Below, in pieces: positions 1 through 6,230 of a stretch of DNA of 14,365 nucleotides. Origin of the DNA: JBIOJM01 sp044450785 (GTDB taxonomy: Bacteria > Planctomycetota > Planctomycetia > Isosphaerales > Isosphaeraceae); the NCBI GenBank assembly GCA_044450785.1, contig JBIOJM010000267.1, positions 1 through 14,365 on the forward strand. The letters run 5' to 3'. Position 1 is the stretch's first letter. Every line of letters begins with the position of its first letter. The position numbers were made by a program, and so were the translations under genes. The notes beneath the pieces were generated by a model that saw only the letters and a program-made list of their open reading frames with translations, did no database searches and was not told the DNA's origin.

Positions 1-123
1 ACCGGTGACTATCCGCTGAAGGAGGGTTACCCAGATGAATACCCCGAGACGATGAAAATCCGGTTCGATGAGGAACTCCCCCTATGGAATTACCGTGCCA
101 TTCCGGACAAATGCGACAATTAA
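1..123 (+). CDS. C-terminal end of an unidentified protein (5' truncated)
   Basis: The first frame of the window is open from base 1 to a TAA at 121-123 and encodes 40 residues, ending in PLWNYRAIPDKCDN. It is rich in acidic and aromatic residues (two Tyr-Pro-Asp/Glu stretches, one Trp, one Cys) and shows no domain or membrane segment I can name. It is the only plausible + strand coding stretch in the window and would be convergent with the peroxiredoxin gene ending at 309. The frame has no upstream stop because the window begins inside it, so reality cannot be tested beyond its protein-like composition. I do not recognise the family. Confidence 0.45.
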   Translation, partial: TGDYPLKEGYPDEYPETMKIRFDEELPLWNYRAIPDKCDN

Positions 124-308
124 TAAATCTCGTATCCTAAGGGGCGATTCGACTCATCGCGGTGGACCGACCCAAGCGTCACCTGAGCCGAGGACCAACG
201 GGTTCCCGTGATGGATTGCCGGTCATCTCCCGAGCTCGCGCCCGCACACGCATTATCCGAACCAGCGATTTGACTTGCAATCAAGGAGACATCATCGCTC
301 GGAAATCC
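124..308. other. convergent intergenic region, nothing certain
   Basis: This stretch lies between the + strand gene end at 123 and the minus-strand stop at 309. It holds a small inverted repeat (GCGAT at 144-148, ATCGC at 156-160) and a long-looped AGCGAT/ATCGCT pair (264-269, 294-299). Neither is followed by a T-run on either strand, so no intrinsic terminator can be called. A + strand open frame starting at 162 runs into the antisense of the peroxiredoxin gene and is treated as a shadow. Confidence 0.4.
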
Positions 309-398
309 CTAATTGAAATAGGGATGCTGATCGCGAGGCTGGTAAACCTGTTTTTCGGCCGCCGTCCACTCGCCGGCGCGGGCTTTCTTGATGATTGC
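309..398 (-). repeat. Repeat copy A: 3' module of the peroxiredoxin gene, homologous to 1165-1254
   Basis: The last 30 codons (including stop) of the peroxiredoxin gene align without gaps to the last 30 codons of the neighbouring lipoprotein gene. By hand count 63 of 90 bases match, and 16 of 29 residues are identical (I-x-KKA-x-AG-x-W-x-x-AEKQ-x-Y-x-x-R-x3-PYF). This looks like an old partial duplication or a recombined 3' cassette. Confidence 0.75.
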
Positions 399-1142
399 CG
401 GCTGGTCTCGACGACGGCAGTGCGAAAGCTCGGTCAGCAACGCCTCGATGTCGGTGAACGGGCGATTGCCGACATGGGCCCAGCGGACCAGGCCGTCGCG
501 ATCAACGATGAACGTGCCGTGCTGCGCCTCCCCGTCGTCCTTATCCCCGCCCGGGACCGCCTTCCAAACGCCGTAGGCCAGGGAGGTCGCGTGGTCGGAG
601 TCGCTCAAGAGCGGAATCTGAAAACCACCGAACTTGCGAATTCGTTCCCGCGAGAACTCGGGGGCGTCTCCGCTGACCGCCAGCACCCGCGCGCCCTGCT
701 CGTGGAACCGCGAGATCGCCACGTCCAGCTCGACCAGGTGGGTCATGCAGGCCATACACGTGGCGCCCAGGTAGAAGACGACCACAACCGGTCCGTCCGA
801 GACGTCTTCACGCAGATTCCAGGTCTTCCCCCGGGTGTCCTCCAGTACGAGAGCCGGTGCCGGGCGGCCGAGCAGGGGGTGGTCCTGACTCGGGACGTGG
901 TGTCCGGGCTCTCTCTCCGGCACGATGGCCGGCGCGGTCGAACGGGCCTGCTCGGCCATGATCTGCCGCATCAGGTCGACCTGGACGATGCCCCGGGTGT
1001 GCCCAAAGCCGTCGACCTTCGACTGGTGGAATGACCCCGCGACGGGCCGGGTTGGGCGCTGGCCGTGGAGCTTCCAGCCCGCCCAAGCCGCGGAGAGGGC
1101 GACGACGGCGATCAGGGCTGACGATTGGATCAGCTTCTTCAT
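309..1142 (-). CDS. Membrane-anchored peroxiredoxin / thioredoxin-fold protein (AhpC/TSA-like)
   Basis: A 277-aa protein with an N-terminal hydrophobic helix (residues 5-23, after MKK) that should act as signal sequence or anchor, placing the domain outside the cytoplasmic membrane. Residues about 90-240 form a thioredoxin-fold AhpC/TSA-type domain: a GRPAPALVLED entry strand, then VVVVFYLGATCMAC with a C129-x-x-C132 pair, a VLAVSGD strand, and a late FIVDRDGLVRWAHVG strand pair. The family reduces peroxides or handles disulfides. The CxxC could be a redox pair, but which cysteine is catalytic is not clear. The last 29 residues (AIIKKARAGEW...PYFN) are an extension shared with the lipoprotein encoded just upstream. 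The ATG at 1142 begins the signal helix but has no clear Shine-Dalgarno; it lies 22 nt after the lipoprotein stop, so reinitiation or coupling is plausible. Third gene of an operon with DUF1559. Confidence 0.85.
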   Translation of the reverse strand: MKKLIQSSALIAVVALSAAWAGWKLHGQRPTRPVAGSFHQSKVDGFGHTRGIVQVDLMRQIMAEQARSTAPAIVPEREPGHHVPSQDHPLLGRPAPALVLEDTRGKTWNLREDVSDGPVVVVFYLGATCMACMTHLVELDVAISRFHEQGARVLAVSGDAPEFSRERIRKFGGFQIPLLSDSDHATSLAYGVWKAVPGGDKDDGEAQHGTFIVDRDGLVRWAHVGNRPFTDIEALLTELSHCRRRDQPAIIKKARAGEWTAAEKQVYQPRDQHPYFN

Positions 1143-1164
1143 GGGAGGACGAGCCCTTGTCGGG

Positions 1165-1254
1165 TCACTTGAAGTAGGGCTTCGACTCGCGAAGTTCGTA
1201 GGCCTGTTTCTCGGCCCCGCCCCAGTCGCCGGCCTGGGCCTTCTTGGCGATCTC
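1165..1254 (-). repeat. Repeat copy B: 3' module of the lipoprotein gene, homologous to 309-398
   Basis: Partner of the 309-398 repeat, in the same orientation and the same reading frame. It encodes residues 92-120 of the lipoprotein, ending KPYFK. Both copies lie at the very end of their genes, so the module is a C-terminal tail in both proteins. Confidence 0.75.
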
Positions 1255-1527
1255 CTGCAAGTCCTTGTAGCCGTCGTCGGAGAGCTCGCCCGAGGCGTGG
1301 CGGTCGTCGATCCGCTTGACGTCCTTGTCCAGCTCTTTCTTGTTCTTGAGCGAGATGGCGGTCAGCAAAGCCTCGAGCTCACGGCGATTCTTGAGCTCAC
1401 GGACCGAAGGTTCGCCGCAGCCGGCGAGCGTCAGCAACAGCGCCAGGAGCAAGGTTTTTCGGGGTCCGCGACCTCCAGATCGGCTCACGGGCTTCGCCGA
1501 CGACTCCACCTCAATAAGTGTCTGCAC
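1165..1527 (-). CDS. Small lipoprotein with charged helical body
   Basis: A 120-aa protein. Residues 25-37 (TLLLALLLTLAGC) form a short hydrophobic stretch ending in a lipobox L-A-G-C, with C37 as the lipidated cysteine. The unusually long n-region is basic (RSGGRGPRK). The mature part is strongly charged and probably helical (RELKNRRELEALLTAISLK and following) and ends in the AKKAQAGDW...PYFK module shared with the peroxiredoxin. The GTG start at 1527 is supported by GGGGAGG six bases upstream; GTG codons at residues 7 and 14 are alternatives. The gene overlaps the DUF1559 stop by 17 nt, implying co-transcription and likely translational coupling. Planctomycete DUF1559 genes are often followed by small lipoproteins; function unknown. 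Confidence 0.8.
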   Translation of the reverse strand: MQTLIEVESSAKPVSRSGGRGPRKTLLLALLLTLAGCGEPSVRELKNRRELEALLTAISLKNKKELDKDVKRIDDRHASGELSDDGYKDLQEIAKKAQAGDWGGAEKQAYELRESKPYFK

Positions 1528-2551
1528 TGATGACCTCCCCGTTACTGCGGCTACTGAGGGCGGCCCACGTCAGCAAGTTGATCGATTGCTTGATGAACCG
1601 GACGGAGCCGTCTCCCATCAGGACGTTCGCACCGCCGGGATGCAGCGAGTACATCTCGTCGGTGTGCCCCAACGGACTGTTGGGCGGATGGATAACCACC
1701 GGGTCTTCGTAGAGCGAGGGGCCGCTGTGGGCCGCGAGGATGGCGTTGGCATAGTCGTAGTTGACGCCCAGGCCTCCCGTGCCCAAGCTGGCGAAGGCGT
1801 TGTAGGCGAAGTGCCGGTAGCCGGGGATGATGCCCACCCAGGTGGCGTCCGAGAGGTACGGCGTCCGCTCGCCCGCGACGACCGTGTTGCTCAGGCCGTC
1901 AGTCACGCCGGCGTAGGTGATATGGCTGTTGCGGTAGAACGGCCCGTTGCATCCCGTGACCGTGTTGTCATAGTTGACGGTTACCGGCATGCCCGAGTCG
2001 TTCCAGCCGACGTTGTAGACGTAGTCGGCGCGGGCGAAGTACTGACTGGCCACGGGCAACAGGTTCAGGTTGGCGTCGACCATCGAGACCGTCGGCGTCG
2101 GGTTGTTCGCGGACGGGCAGTTGTAGACGCTGATCTGAATCAACACGACCGTGCTATTGTGAGGCACCCAGGTCGGCAAGTTCACGTTGATCGCGTTATA
2201 GAGAGGGCCTTGCTCGATATACGGCAGCAGCAGGGCCAACCAGCCCCAGCCCGGCCCGTTGTCGCCCGTCTGCGGATCCGGGTTGTATCCGGGCACGCCG
2301 AGCTGAGCCAGCGGCACGGTCGAGCTGATGTATCCCGAGACGATGCAGCCGAGGCTGGATTCGTAGTTGGCGATGGCCAGACCGATCTGCTTCAGGTTGT
2401 TGGTACATTGAGCTCGCCTGGCCGCTTCGCGCGCCGACTGGACGGCGGGCAGCAGAAGCGCGATCAAGACGGCGATGATCGCAATGACGACCAGCAATTC
2501 GATCAGGGTGAATCCGGCGATCCGGCCCCATTGTTTGCGGCGAACGAGCAT
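1511..2551 (-). CDS. DUF1559 pilin-like (type II secretion/type IV pilin signal) protein
   Basis: A 346-aa protein of the DUF1559 family, which is greatly expanded in planctomycetes. It opens with a prepilin-type class III signal: a short basic leader, cleavage/methylation site G13-F14, glutamate at mature position 5 (E18), then a hydrophobic helix to about residue 37, followed by the typical AREAARRAQC-x-NNLKQIGLA continuation. The C-terminus carries the family's HPGG-x-N-x-x-x-GDGSVRFI motif (about residues 304-320). Length is normal. It is likely an exported pseudopilin-like surface or secretion component. The ATG at 2551 has AGGAG seven bases upstream. It heads a minus-strand operon with the lipoprotein (17-nt overlap) and the peroxiredoxin. 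Confidence 0.95.
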   Translation of the reverse strand: MLVRRKQWGRIAGFTLIELLVVIAIIAVLIALLLPAVQSAREAARRAQCTNNLKQIGLAIANYESSLGCIVSGYISSTVPLAQLGVPGYNPDPQTGDNGPGWGWLALLLPYIEQGPLYNAINVNLPTWVPHNSTVVLIQISVYNCPSANNPTPTVSMVDANLNLLPVASQYFARADYVYNVGWNDSGMPVTVNYDNTVTGCNGPFYRNSHITYAGVTDGLSNTVVAGERTPYLSDATWVGIIPGYRHFAYNAFASLGTGGLGVNYDYANAILAAHSGPSLYEDPVVIHPPNSPLGHTDEMYSLHPGGANVLMGDGSVRFIKQSINLLTWAALSSRSNGEVISADTY

Positions 2552-2594
2552 GAAACGGCTCCTGTGACGAAATCAATCATCTTTGTCGAAGGAT

Positions 2595-2623
2595 AGTCTA
2601 ATAGTTAGTTTTAGTATTTGCAA
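2595..2623 (-). promoter_or_regulatory. Putative sigma70-type promoter for the DUF1559 operon
   Basis: In the AT-rich stretch upstream of the DUF1559 gene the minus strand reads TTGCAA (2623-2618), a 17-nt spacer, then TAGACT (2600-2595). Each box matches 4 of 6 consensus bases. It would give a leader of roughly 35-40 nt. The spacing and the local drop in GC are the main support. Confidence 0.35.
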
Positions 2624-2769
2624 GATTGGTTTTTGGGAAATCAAAAATACAAATCGGGTTCACCCGTTCTCTTGAACTGGAAGAGGAAAAGTTGGGCTTG
2701 TATCGCGCACGCGGTCACGCTGTCTTCATTGACGAGCGAGCCAACGCCGAAACGGCGGCGGTTTTTGTT

Positions 2770-2827
2770 GGAGTCACGCCTTCAGGCAGTTTCATGAAAC
2801 CCGGATTCCGCCTGAAGGCAGGACTCC
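2770..2827. repeat. Large imperfect palindrome downstream of the propeller lipoprotein gene
   Basis: Arms of 18 nt (2770-2787 GGAGTCACGCCTTCAGGC; 2810-2827 GCCTGAAGGCAGGACTCC) pair at 16 of 18 positions around a 22-nt loop. The loop itself contains a perfect 12-bp palindrome, GTTTCATGAAAC (2789-2800). It begins 20 nt after the stop codon of the 858-aa gene on the minus strand and probably ends or protects that transcript. There is no T-run on either side, so it is not a canonical intrinsic terminator. The arm sequence resembles GC-rich palindromes dispersed in planctomycete intergenic DNA (from memory, not searched). The rest of 2626-2847 shows nothing else I can call. Confidence 0.7.
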
Positions 2828-2847
2828 AAAAGAAAGCAGCCTTTCGC

Positions 2848-5424
2848 CTATTGCCTACCGCCGGCATTCCGGAACGCCGCGCCGGAGACAAAGCCGCGGA
2901 CGGACTCGATCAGCTCGTCAGCGGCGCCGCGCGTCCGGTCCGGGCCCATGGCCGTCCGCGCCGGGTTGTGCTCGAGCCGTTCTGCCGCCTGCCGCCGCTT
3001 TGGCTCCTGGCCGAGCTGCCGGTAGGTTGCCTCCAGGACGAGGTCGGCAGCCAGGCGGCCGAGGTCGTCGTTGGCTTCGCCTCGTAGCGTTTCCCACCGC
3101 TCGGCCGTCGACTTGAGCCGAGTGTCCGAGAGCCCGGAGAGGAAGGTCTTGGATGCGAGCGGCAGCAAGGCCAGACCGCCGACGAAATCAGAGAGGTGGC
3201 GGCTCAGATCGAGCGGGTCGGAGGACGGTTGCGTCGCGGGCAGCGAACGGCGCAGTTTCAGGAGGGCCGGGGCCAAGCTTTCGGTGGCCAGCTCCGCGTA
3301 CAGGTCGTGCTTCCCCTCGAGTAACAGGATCTGAGACAGGACCACGGCCGCGCTGAGCCGCGCGGCGTCCGACTCGCCCGAGCGGGAATCAACAACCGCT
3401 CGGAAATAAGCCCGTGCATCCTCGCTTGCATCCAGGCTGAGCAAGACCTCGGCGATGTACAGGTCTTCTAGCAGCCGTGCACAGAGCCCGCCCGGCCGCA
3501 TCGCATCGCGAAACCAGGGCTGATCGAAGGGAAAGCCGGAGCCATCCGAGGTCGTCGCGCCACTTGGGGGCGGCCCCGTGGGAAGGTGAGGCGGGTAGGA
3601 GCGCCGGAACTGGTCCAGCTTGGCCTTCGCCTCCTCATGCCGTCCGAGCTTTGTCAGACAGTGGAACTGGAAGACCGCAATTCCACGAGGCGAGAACAGT
3701 CGGCTGAGCCACTCGGTCGGATTCTTCAACTCCGGTTCCGGGGTCGAGGCAACCTTCGCACCGGGGTTTGTCGGCGGGGCGGCCTCGGCTCGCTCGTATC
3801 GCTGCGACGCCGCGAGGTACTCGCCTTTGAGCTGGAGGTAATGGCCGATCTGCGCCTCTTCCAGTGGGCTGACGGCCATCCAGGAAAGCGAGCGGGTCCG
3901 CGCGTCGAGGAGCGCCGCCGGGTCACCCGACCGCAGCCCGCCCCCCAGGAACCGGGAGAGCACCGAGCGGTGCGACGGGCTGAAAGTGCACCAGAGAGAG
4001 AGCACCTCTTCGTTCGACGACGGCGACCAGTGCGGGAACGTGACGCGGAGCCCGGAGAACGCCGGCTTCCCACCGCGCTTCCCCTCCGCGCTTCCATCGC
4101 CGGCGGTGATCACGACGGCGTCACGGGACAGCGGATCCGGGATCAGCAAGAACGACCAGAGCGGATTCTCGGCCCCGAGGACGTCGTCCGGGACGACGTA
4201 CGCCAGATGGTCCCCGGCGGCGCACCAGCCCGCGAACCGGCGCACCAGCCTGGTATTGAGCGGGCCCGAGAGACCACCGCCTCGGCTCCAGACATGGAGG
4301 GTCGAAGGCGGGTTTGAAGCGACTGCGGGCATCGCTCTCACGGCCGGTGCCGGCGCCGGCGCCGCTGCCAGGAACGGCGTGGGCTCCGTCGCGCTGCGCA
4401 CGAGGCCAAGCTTGTCGCCGCGCGGCGACCAGTGCAGGTCCTGGAGCCGGGCCGTCTCCCGAGCCACTTGCTCGATTCGGCGGCCGGCGAGCGTGCCAAT
4501 CCAGAGCCGTGACTCACCGGGGTCACTCTGAGAGGCCCGCGCGCGATGGGTGACGAAGGCGAACGACGCACCGTCGGCAGTCCAGGCCGGGCGGGTTGCG
4601 CGGAGCTGCTCCAGCAGGGACCCGAGATCCGCCTCCGCCAGCTCGTTCGAGCCCGGCACGTGCCACCATGCCGAGGGGTCTCCGTCCGGCTGACCGATCC
4701 AGAGGCCGTCGCGGTCCGAGCCCGTGCCCGTGCTGCTCAGCACGCACGCAAGGTGTTTGCCGTCGGGCGACCAGTCGAAGATGAGCGCGGAGGCGTCGTG
4801 GGGGAAGATCCGCCGCGAGGCTTTCGTCTTCAAGTCGTAAGCAAAGAGGGCGTGGCGCCCGCTCGAAACAGCGTCGACATGAAGGATCCGATCGCCCTGG
4901 GGGTGCCAGCGCACGGCGAGGTTTGCGGCCACATAGCCGGCGTGGTCGCATTTCGCCTCGAACAGCTTCACCGGCGGCTCGCCCGCCGCCTCGTCCCGCA
5001 GCCAGCAGGTGTAAACGATGGGAACCCCGAAGAAGAGGTCGCCGGCCGGATCGGGGTCGGCTCCGCCGCGCAACAGGCCCCGGACCTGCGCCTGTGCCTG
5101 AGTCGAAGCCGCCGGATCGCCGTCAGCCGCGCGGGCCGTGGTGAAGACCAGCCGGCGCCCCTTCGGCGACCACAGCGGGGTGCTGGTAGCCAGGACGTCG
5201 GCACCCGGCTGAAACACCTTCTTGAGCCCGCCGCCGTCCTTGTCCGCGACGAAGACCCCCTGATCGCCGTGCTGGAAGCCGACGGAGCCGGCGTCGGCGG
5301 AGAACTCGATCGTGCGATCCTCTTGTACCGCATCGCAGCCGGCCGCGGTGAGCCCGAAAGCCAGCAAGCCCAGGCCCAGCGCGAAGCGCAGCGGCGCCGT
5401 CAACCGGCCAAGATGTGCGGCCAT
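2848..5424 (-). CDS. Large lipoprotein with WD40-like (PD40/TolB-type) propeller and TPR-like C-terminal region
   Basis: An 858-aa protein with an N-terminal signal (LRFALGLGLLAFGLTAAGC) and candidate lipidated cysteine C30. The lipobox is relaxed, with Ala rather than Leu at -3. Residues about 80-470 contain repeated W-[ST/H]-P-x-G-x-x-[IL] blade signatures (W85, W173, W218, W281, W332, W466) typical of PD40/TolB-like beta-propellers. An Ala/Pro-rich insert follows residue 350. Residues about 524-547 and 580-610 (LTKLGRHEEAKAKLDQF) look like TPR helices, and the remaining C-terminus is mostly helical. Such proteins are extracytoplasmic scaffolds; no catalytic motif is visible. The ATG at 5424 has GGGAG seven bases upstream. 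It appears monocistronic, with 115 nt before it and a palindrome after its TAG. Confidence 0.8.
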   Translation of the reverse strand: MAAHLGRLTAPLRFALGLGLLAFGLTAAGCDAVQEDRTIEFSADAGSVGFQHGDQGVFVADKDGGGLKKVFQPGADVLATSTPLWSPKGRRLVFTTARAADGDPAASTQAQAQVRGLLRGGADPDPAGDLFFGVPIVYTCWLRDEAAGEPPVKLFEAKCDHAGYVAANLAVRWHPQGDRILHVDAVSSGRHALFAYDLKTKASRRIFPHDASALIFDWSPDGKHLACVLSSTGTGSDRDGLWIGQPDGDPSAWWHVPGSNELAEADLGSLLEQLRATRPAWTADGASFAFVTHRARASQSDPGESRLWIGTLAGRRIEQVARETARLQDLHWSPRGDKLGLVRSATEPTPFLAAAPAPAPAVRAMPAVASNPPSTLHVWSRGGGLSGPLNTRLVRRFAGWCAAGDHLAYVVPDDVLGAENPLWSFLLIPDPLSRDAVVITAGDGSAEGKRGGKPAFSGLRVTFPHWSPSSNEEVLSLWCTFSPSHRSVLSRFLGGGLRSGDPAALLDARTRSLSWMAVSPLEEAQIGHYLQLKGEYLAASQRYERAEAAPPTNPGAKVASTPEPELKNPTEWLSRLFSPRGIAVFQFHCLTKLGRHEEAKAKLDQFRRSYPPHLPTGPPPSGATTSDGSGFPFDQPWFRDAMRPGGLCARLLEDLYIAEVLLSLDASEDARAYFRAVVDSRSGESDAARLSAAVVLSQILLLEGKHDLYAELATESLAPALLKLRRSLPATQPSSDPLDLSRHLSDFVGGLALLPLASKTFLSGLSDTRLKSTAERWETLRGEANDDLGRLAADLVLEATYRQLGQEPKRRQAAERLEHNPARTAMGPDRTRGAADELIESVRGFVSGAAFRNAGGRQ

Positions 5425-5475
5425 GTGTTCACTCCCATCCCAGAATGATTGAATGGCGTGGAATGAATTCAGCGC

Positions 5476-5498
5476 GGGCGTTCGAAAACGAAACGCCC
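5476..5498 (-). terminator. Hairpin downstream of the Uma2 gene, possible terminator
   Basis: A stem with arms GGGCGTT and AACGCCC and a 9-nt loop, extendable by two C-G pairs across one bulged base on the minus strand to leave a TTTT loop. It lies about 40 nt after the Uma2 TAA. No T-run follows, so termination is only suggested. The rest of 5425-5539 shows no confident promoter for the downstream lipoprotein gene. Confidence 0.3.
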
Positions 5499-5539
5499 TA
5501 TCTCAGAATACGTGAAAAGGGCATCGATCCGTTGGATCT

Positions 5540-6133
5540 TTACGGAAGAATGTCGGCCACGGCGATCCGGCCGGCCTCGACGCCGTCGATGATCACGGGG
5601 ATCTCTTGGCCGGAAGCGAAAACCTGGCACGACTTGTAGCCGCCTGGACCTGGGTCGGTGTGGACCTCGACCCGGCGATGGACCAGGTCGACGATCCAGT
5701 ACACCGGGATGCGGCCATGCGCGTACGCATCCCACTTCTTGCCTTGATCGCGGTCCAGGGTCGTCTCGGCGACCTCAACGACGAGCGCGACGTCGCCGGG
5801 CTCCGGAATCCGGTCCCGGTAATCATCAGGTGAGCCTCGGACAACCGCCACGTCCGGCTCTGGCTCGTCGAAATTCGGAATCCGCACCGGGTCTTCCTTT
5901 CGCCACGACCAGCCCGATGGCAACAACCGGGCCAGAATGTCGATGATCGTCCGGGTAACCCAGATATGCGGCGGATTTCTTGCCATCTTCTTCACCAGAT
6001 AGCCATCGATGAGCTCAACCCGGGGATCGTCAAGCACTCCAGCTCGTGCCAATCGCTCGTATTCGTCGACGGTCAAGCGGTAGATCGGGGGCGGTGGGAA
6101 TGACCTGGTTTGTGCCGGTGCGATTATGGACAT
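5540..6133 (-). CDS. Uma2 family (DUF820) PD-(D/E)xK nuclease-like protein
   Basis: A 197-aa protein from the chosen start, the usual size for the family. The fold residues are in order: VELIDG (E40), PEPDVAVV (D94), VVEVAETT (E120), the DRDQGKKWDAY segment (K133 four residues before Tyr), and GRIPVYWIVD. These match the Uma2 core, whose members are abundant in cyanobacteria and planctomycetes; their biological role is mostly unknown and they are usually cytoplasmic singletons. The ATG at 6133 is preferred over the in-frame ATG at 6178 because AGGAGG lies four bases upstream of 6133, and the 6178 ATG is embedded in a TATAAT box that probably drives the gene. No transposon or toxin partner is adjacent. 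Confidence 0.88.
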   Translation of the reverse strand: MSIIAPAQTRSFPPPPIYRLTVDEYERLARAGVLDDPRVELIDGYLVKKMARNPPHIWVTRTIIDILARLLPSGWSWRKEDPVRIPNFDEPEPDVAVVRGSPDDYRDRIPEPGDVALVVEVAETTLDRDQGKKWDAYAHGRIPVYWIVDLVHRRVEVHTDPGPGGYKSCQVFASGQEIPVIIDGVEAGRIAVADILP

Positions 6134-6176
6134 GATTCCTCCTCTCAATCTCGACGGCGTCGAGCCACAATTTCTC

Positions 6177-6182
6177 ATTATA
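6177..6182 (-). promoter_or_regulatory. Consensus -10 box upstream of Uma2
   Basis: The minus strand carries a perfect TATAAT at 6182-6177, 44 nt before the chosen ATG at 6133. No good -35 hexamer is seen 16-18 nt upstream, so recognition by an extended or activator-dependent mode would be needed. The longest-ORF start codon (6178) lies inside this box. Confidence 0.4.
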
Positions 6183-6230
6183 CCGAGGAAGGTCAGATGT
6201 GGAGTGGCTTTGGAACCATAGCGCCCCGAC

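Noticed and set aside
162..1034. 290-codon + strand open frame
   Set aside because: Mostly antisense to the peroxiredoxin-like gene, with no ribosome binding site or domain; only its first ~150 nt are outside that gene.
1316..2596. 426-codon + strand open frame antisense to the DUF1559 gene
   Set aside because: The opposite strand encodes an unmistakable DUF1559 protein; the + frame is basic, low-complexity and has no family features. It is a GC-driven shadow.
2626..3087. 153-codon + strand open frame across the 2770-2827 palindrome
   Set aside because: Its middle is translated palindrome and its end is antisense to the lipoprotein gene; no domain seen.
4546..5448. 300-codon + strand open frame antisense to the propeller lipoprotein
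   Set aside because: No recognisable domain, composition of a reverse-frame shadow, and the minus strand has lipobox, blades and a ribosome binding site.
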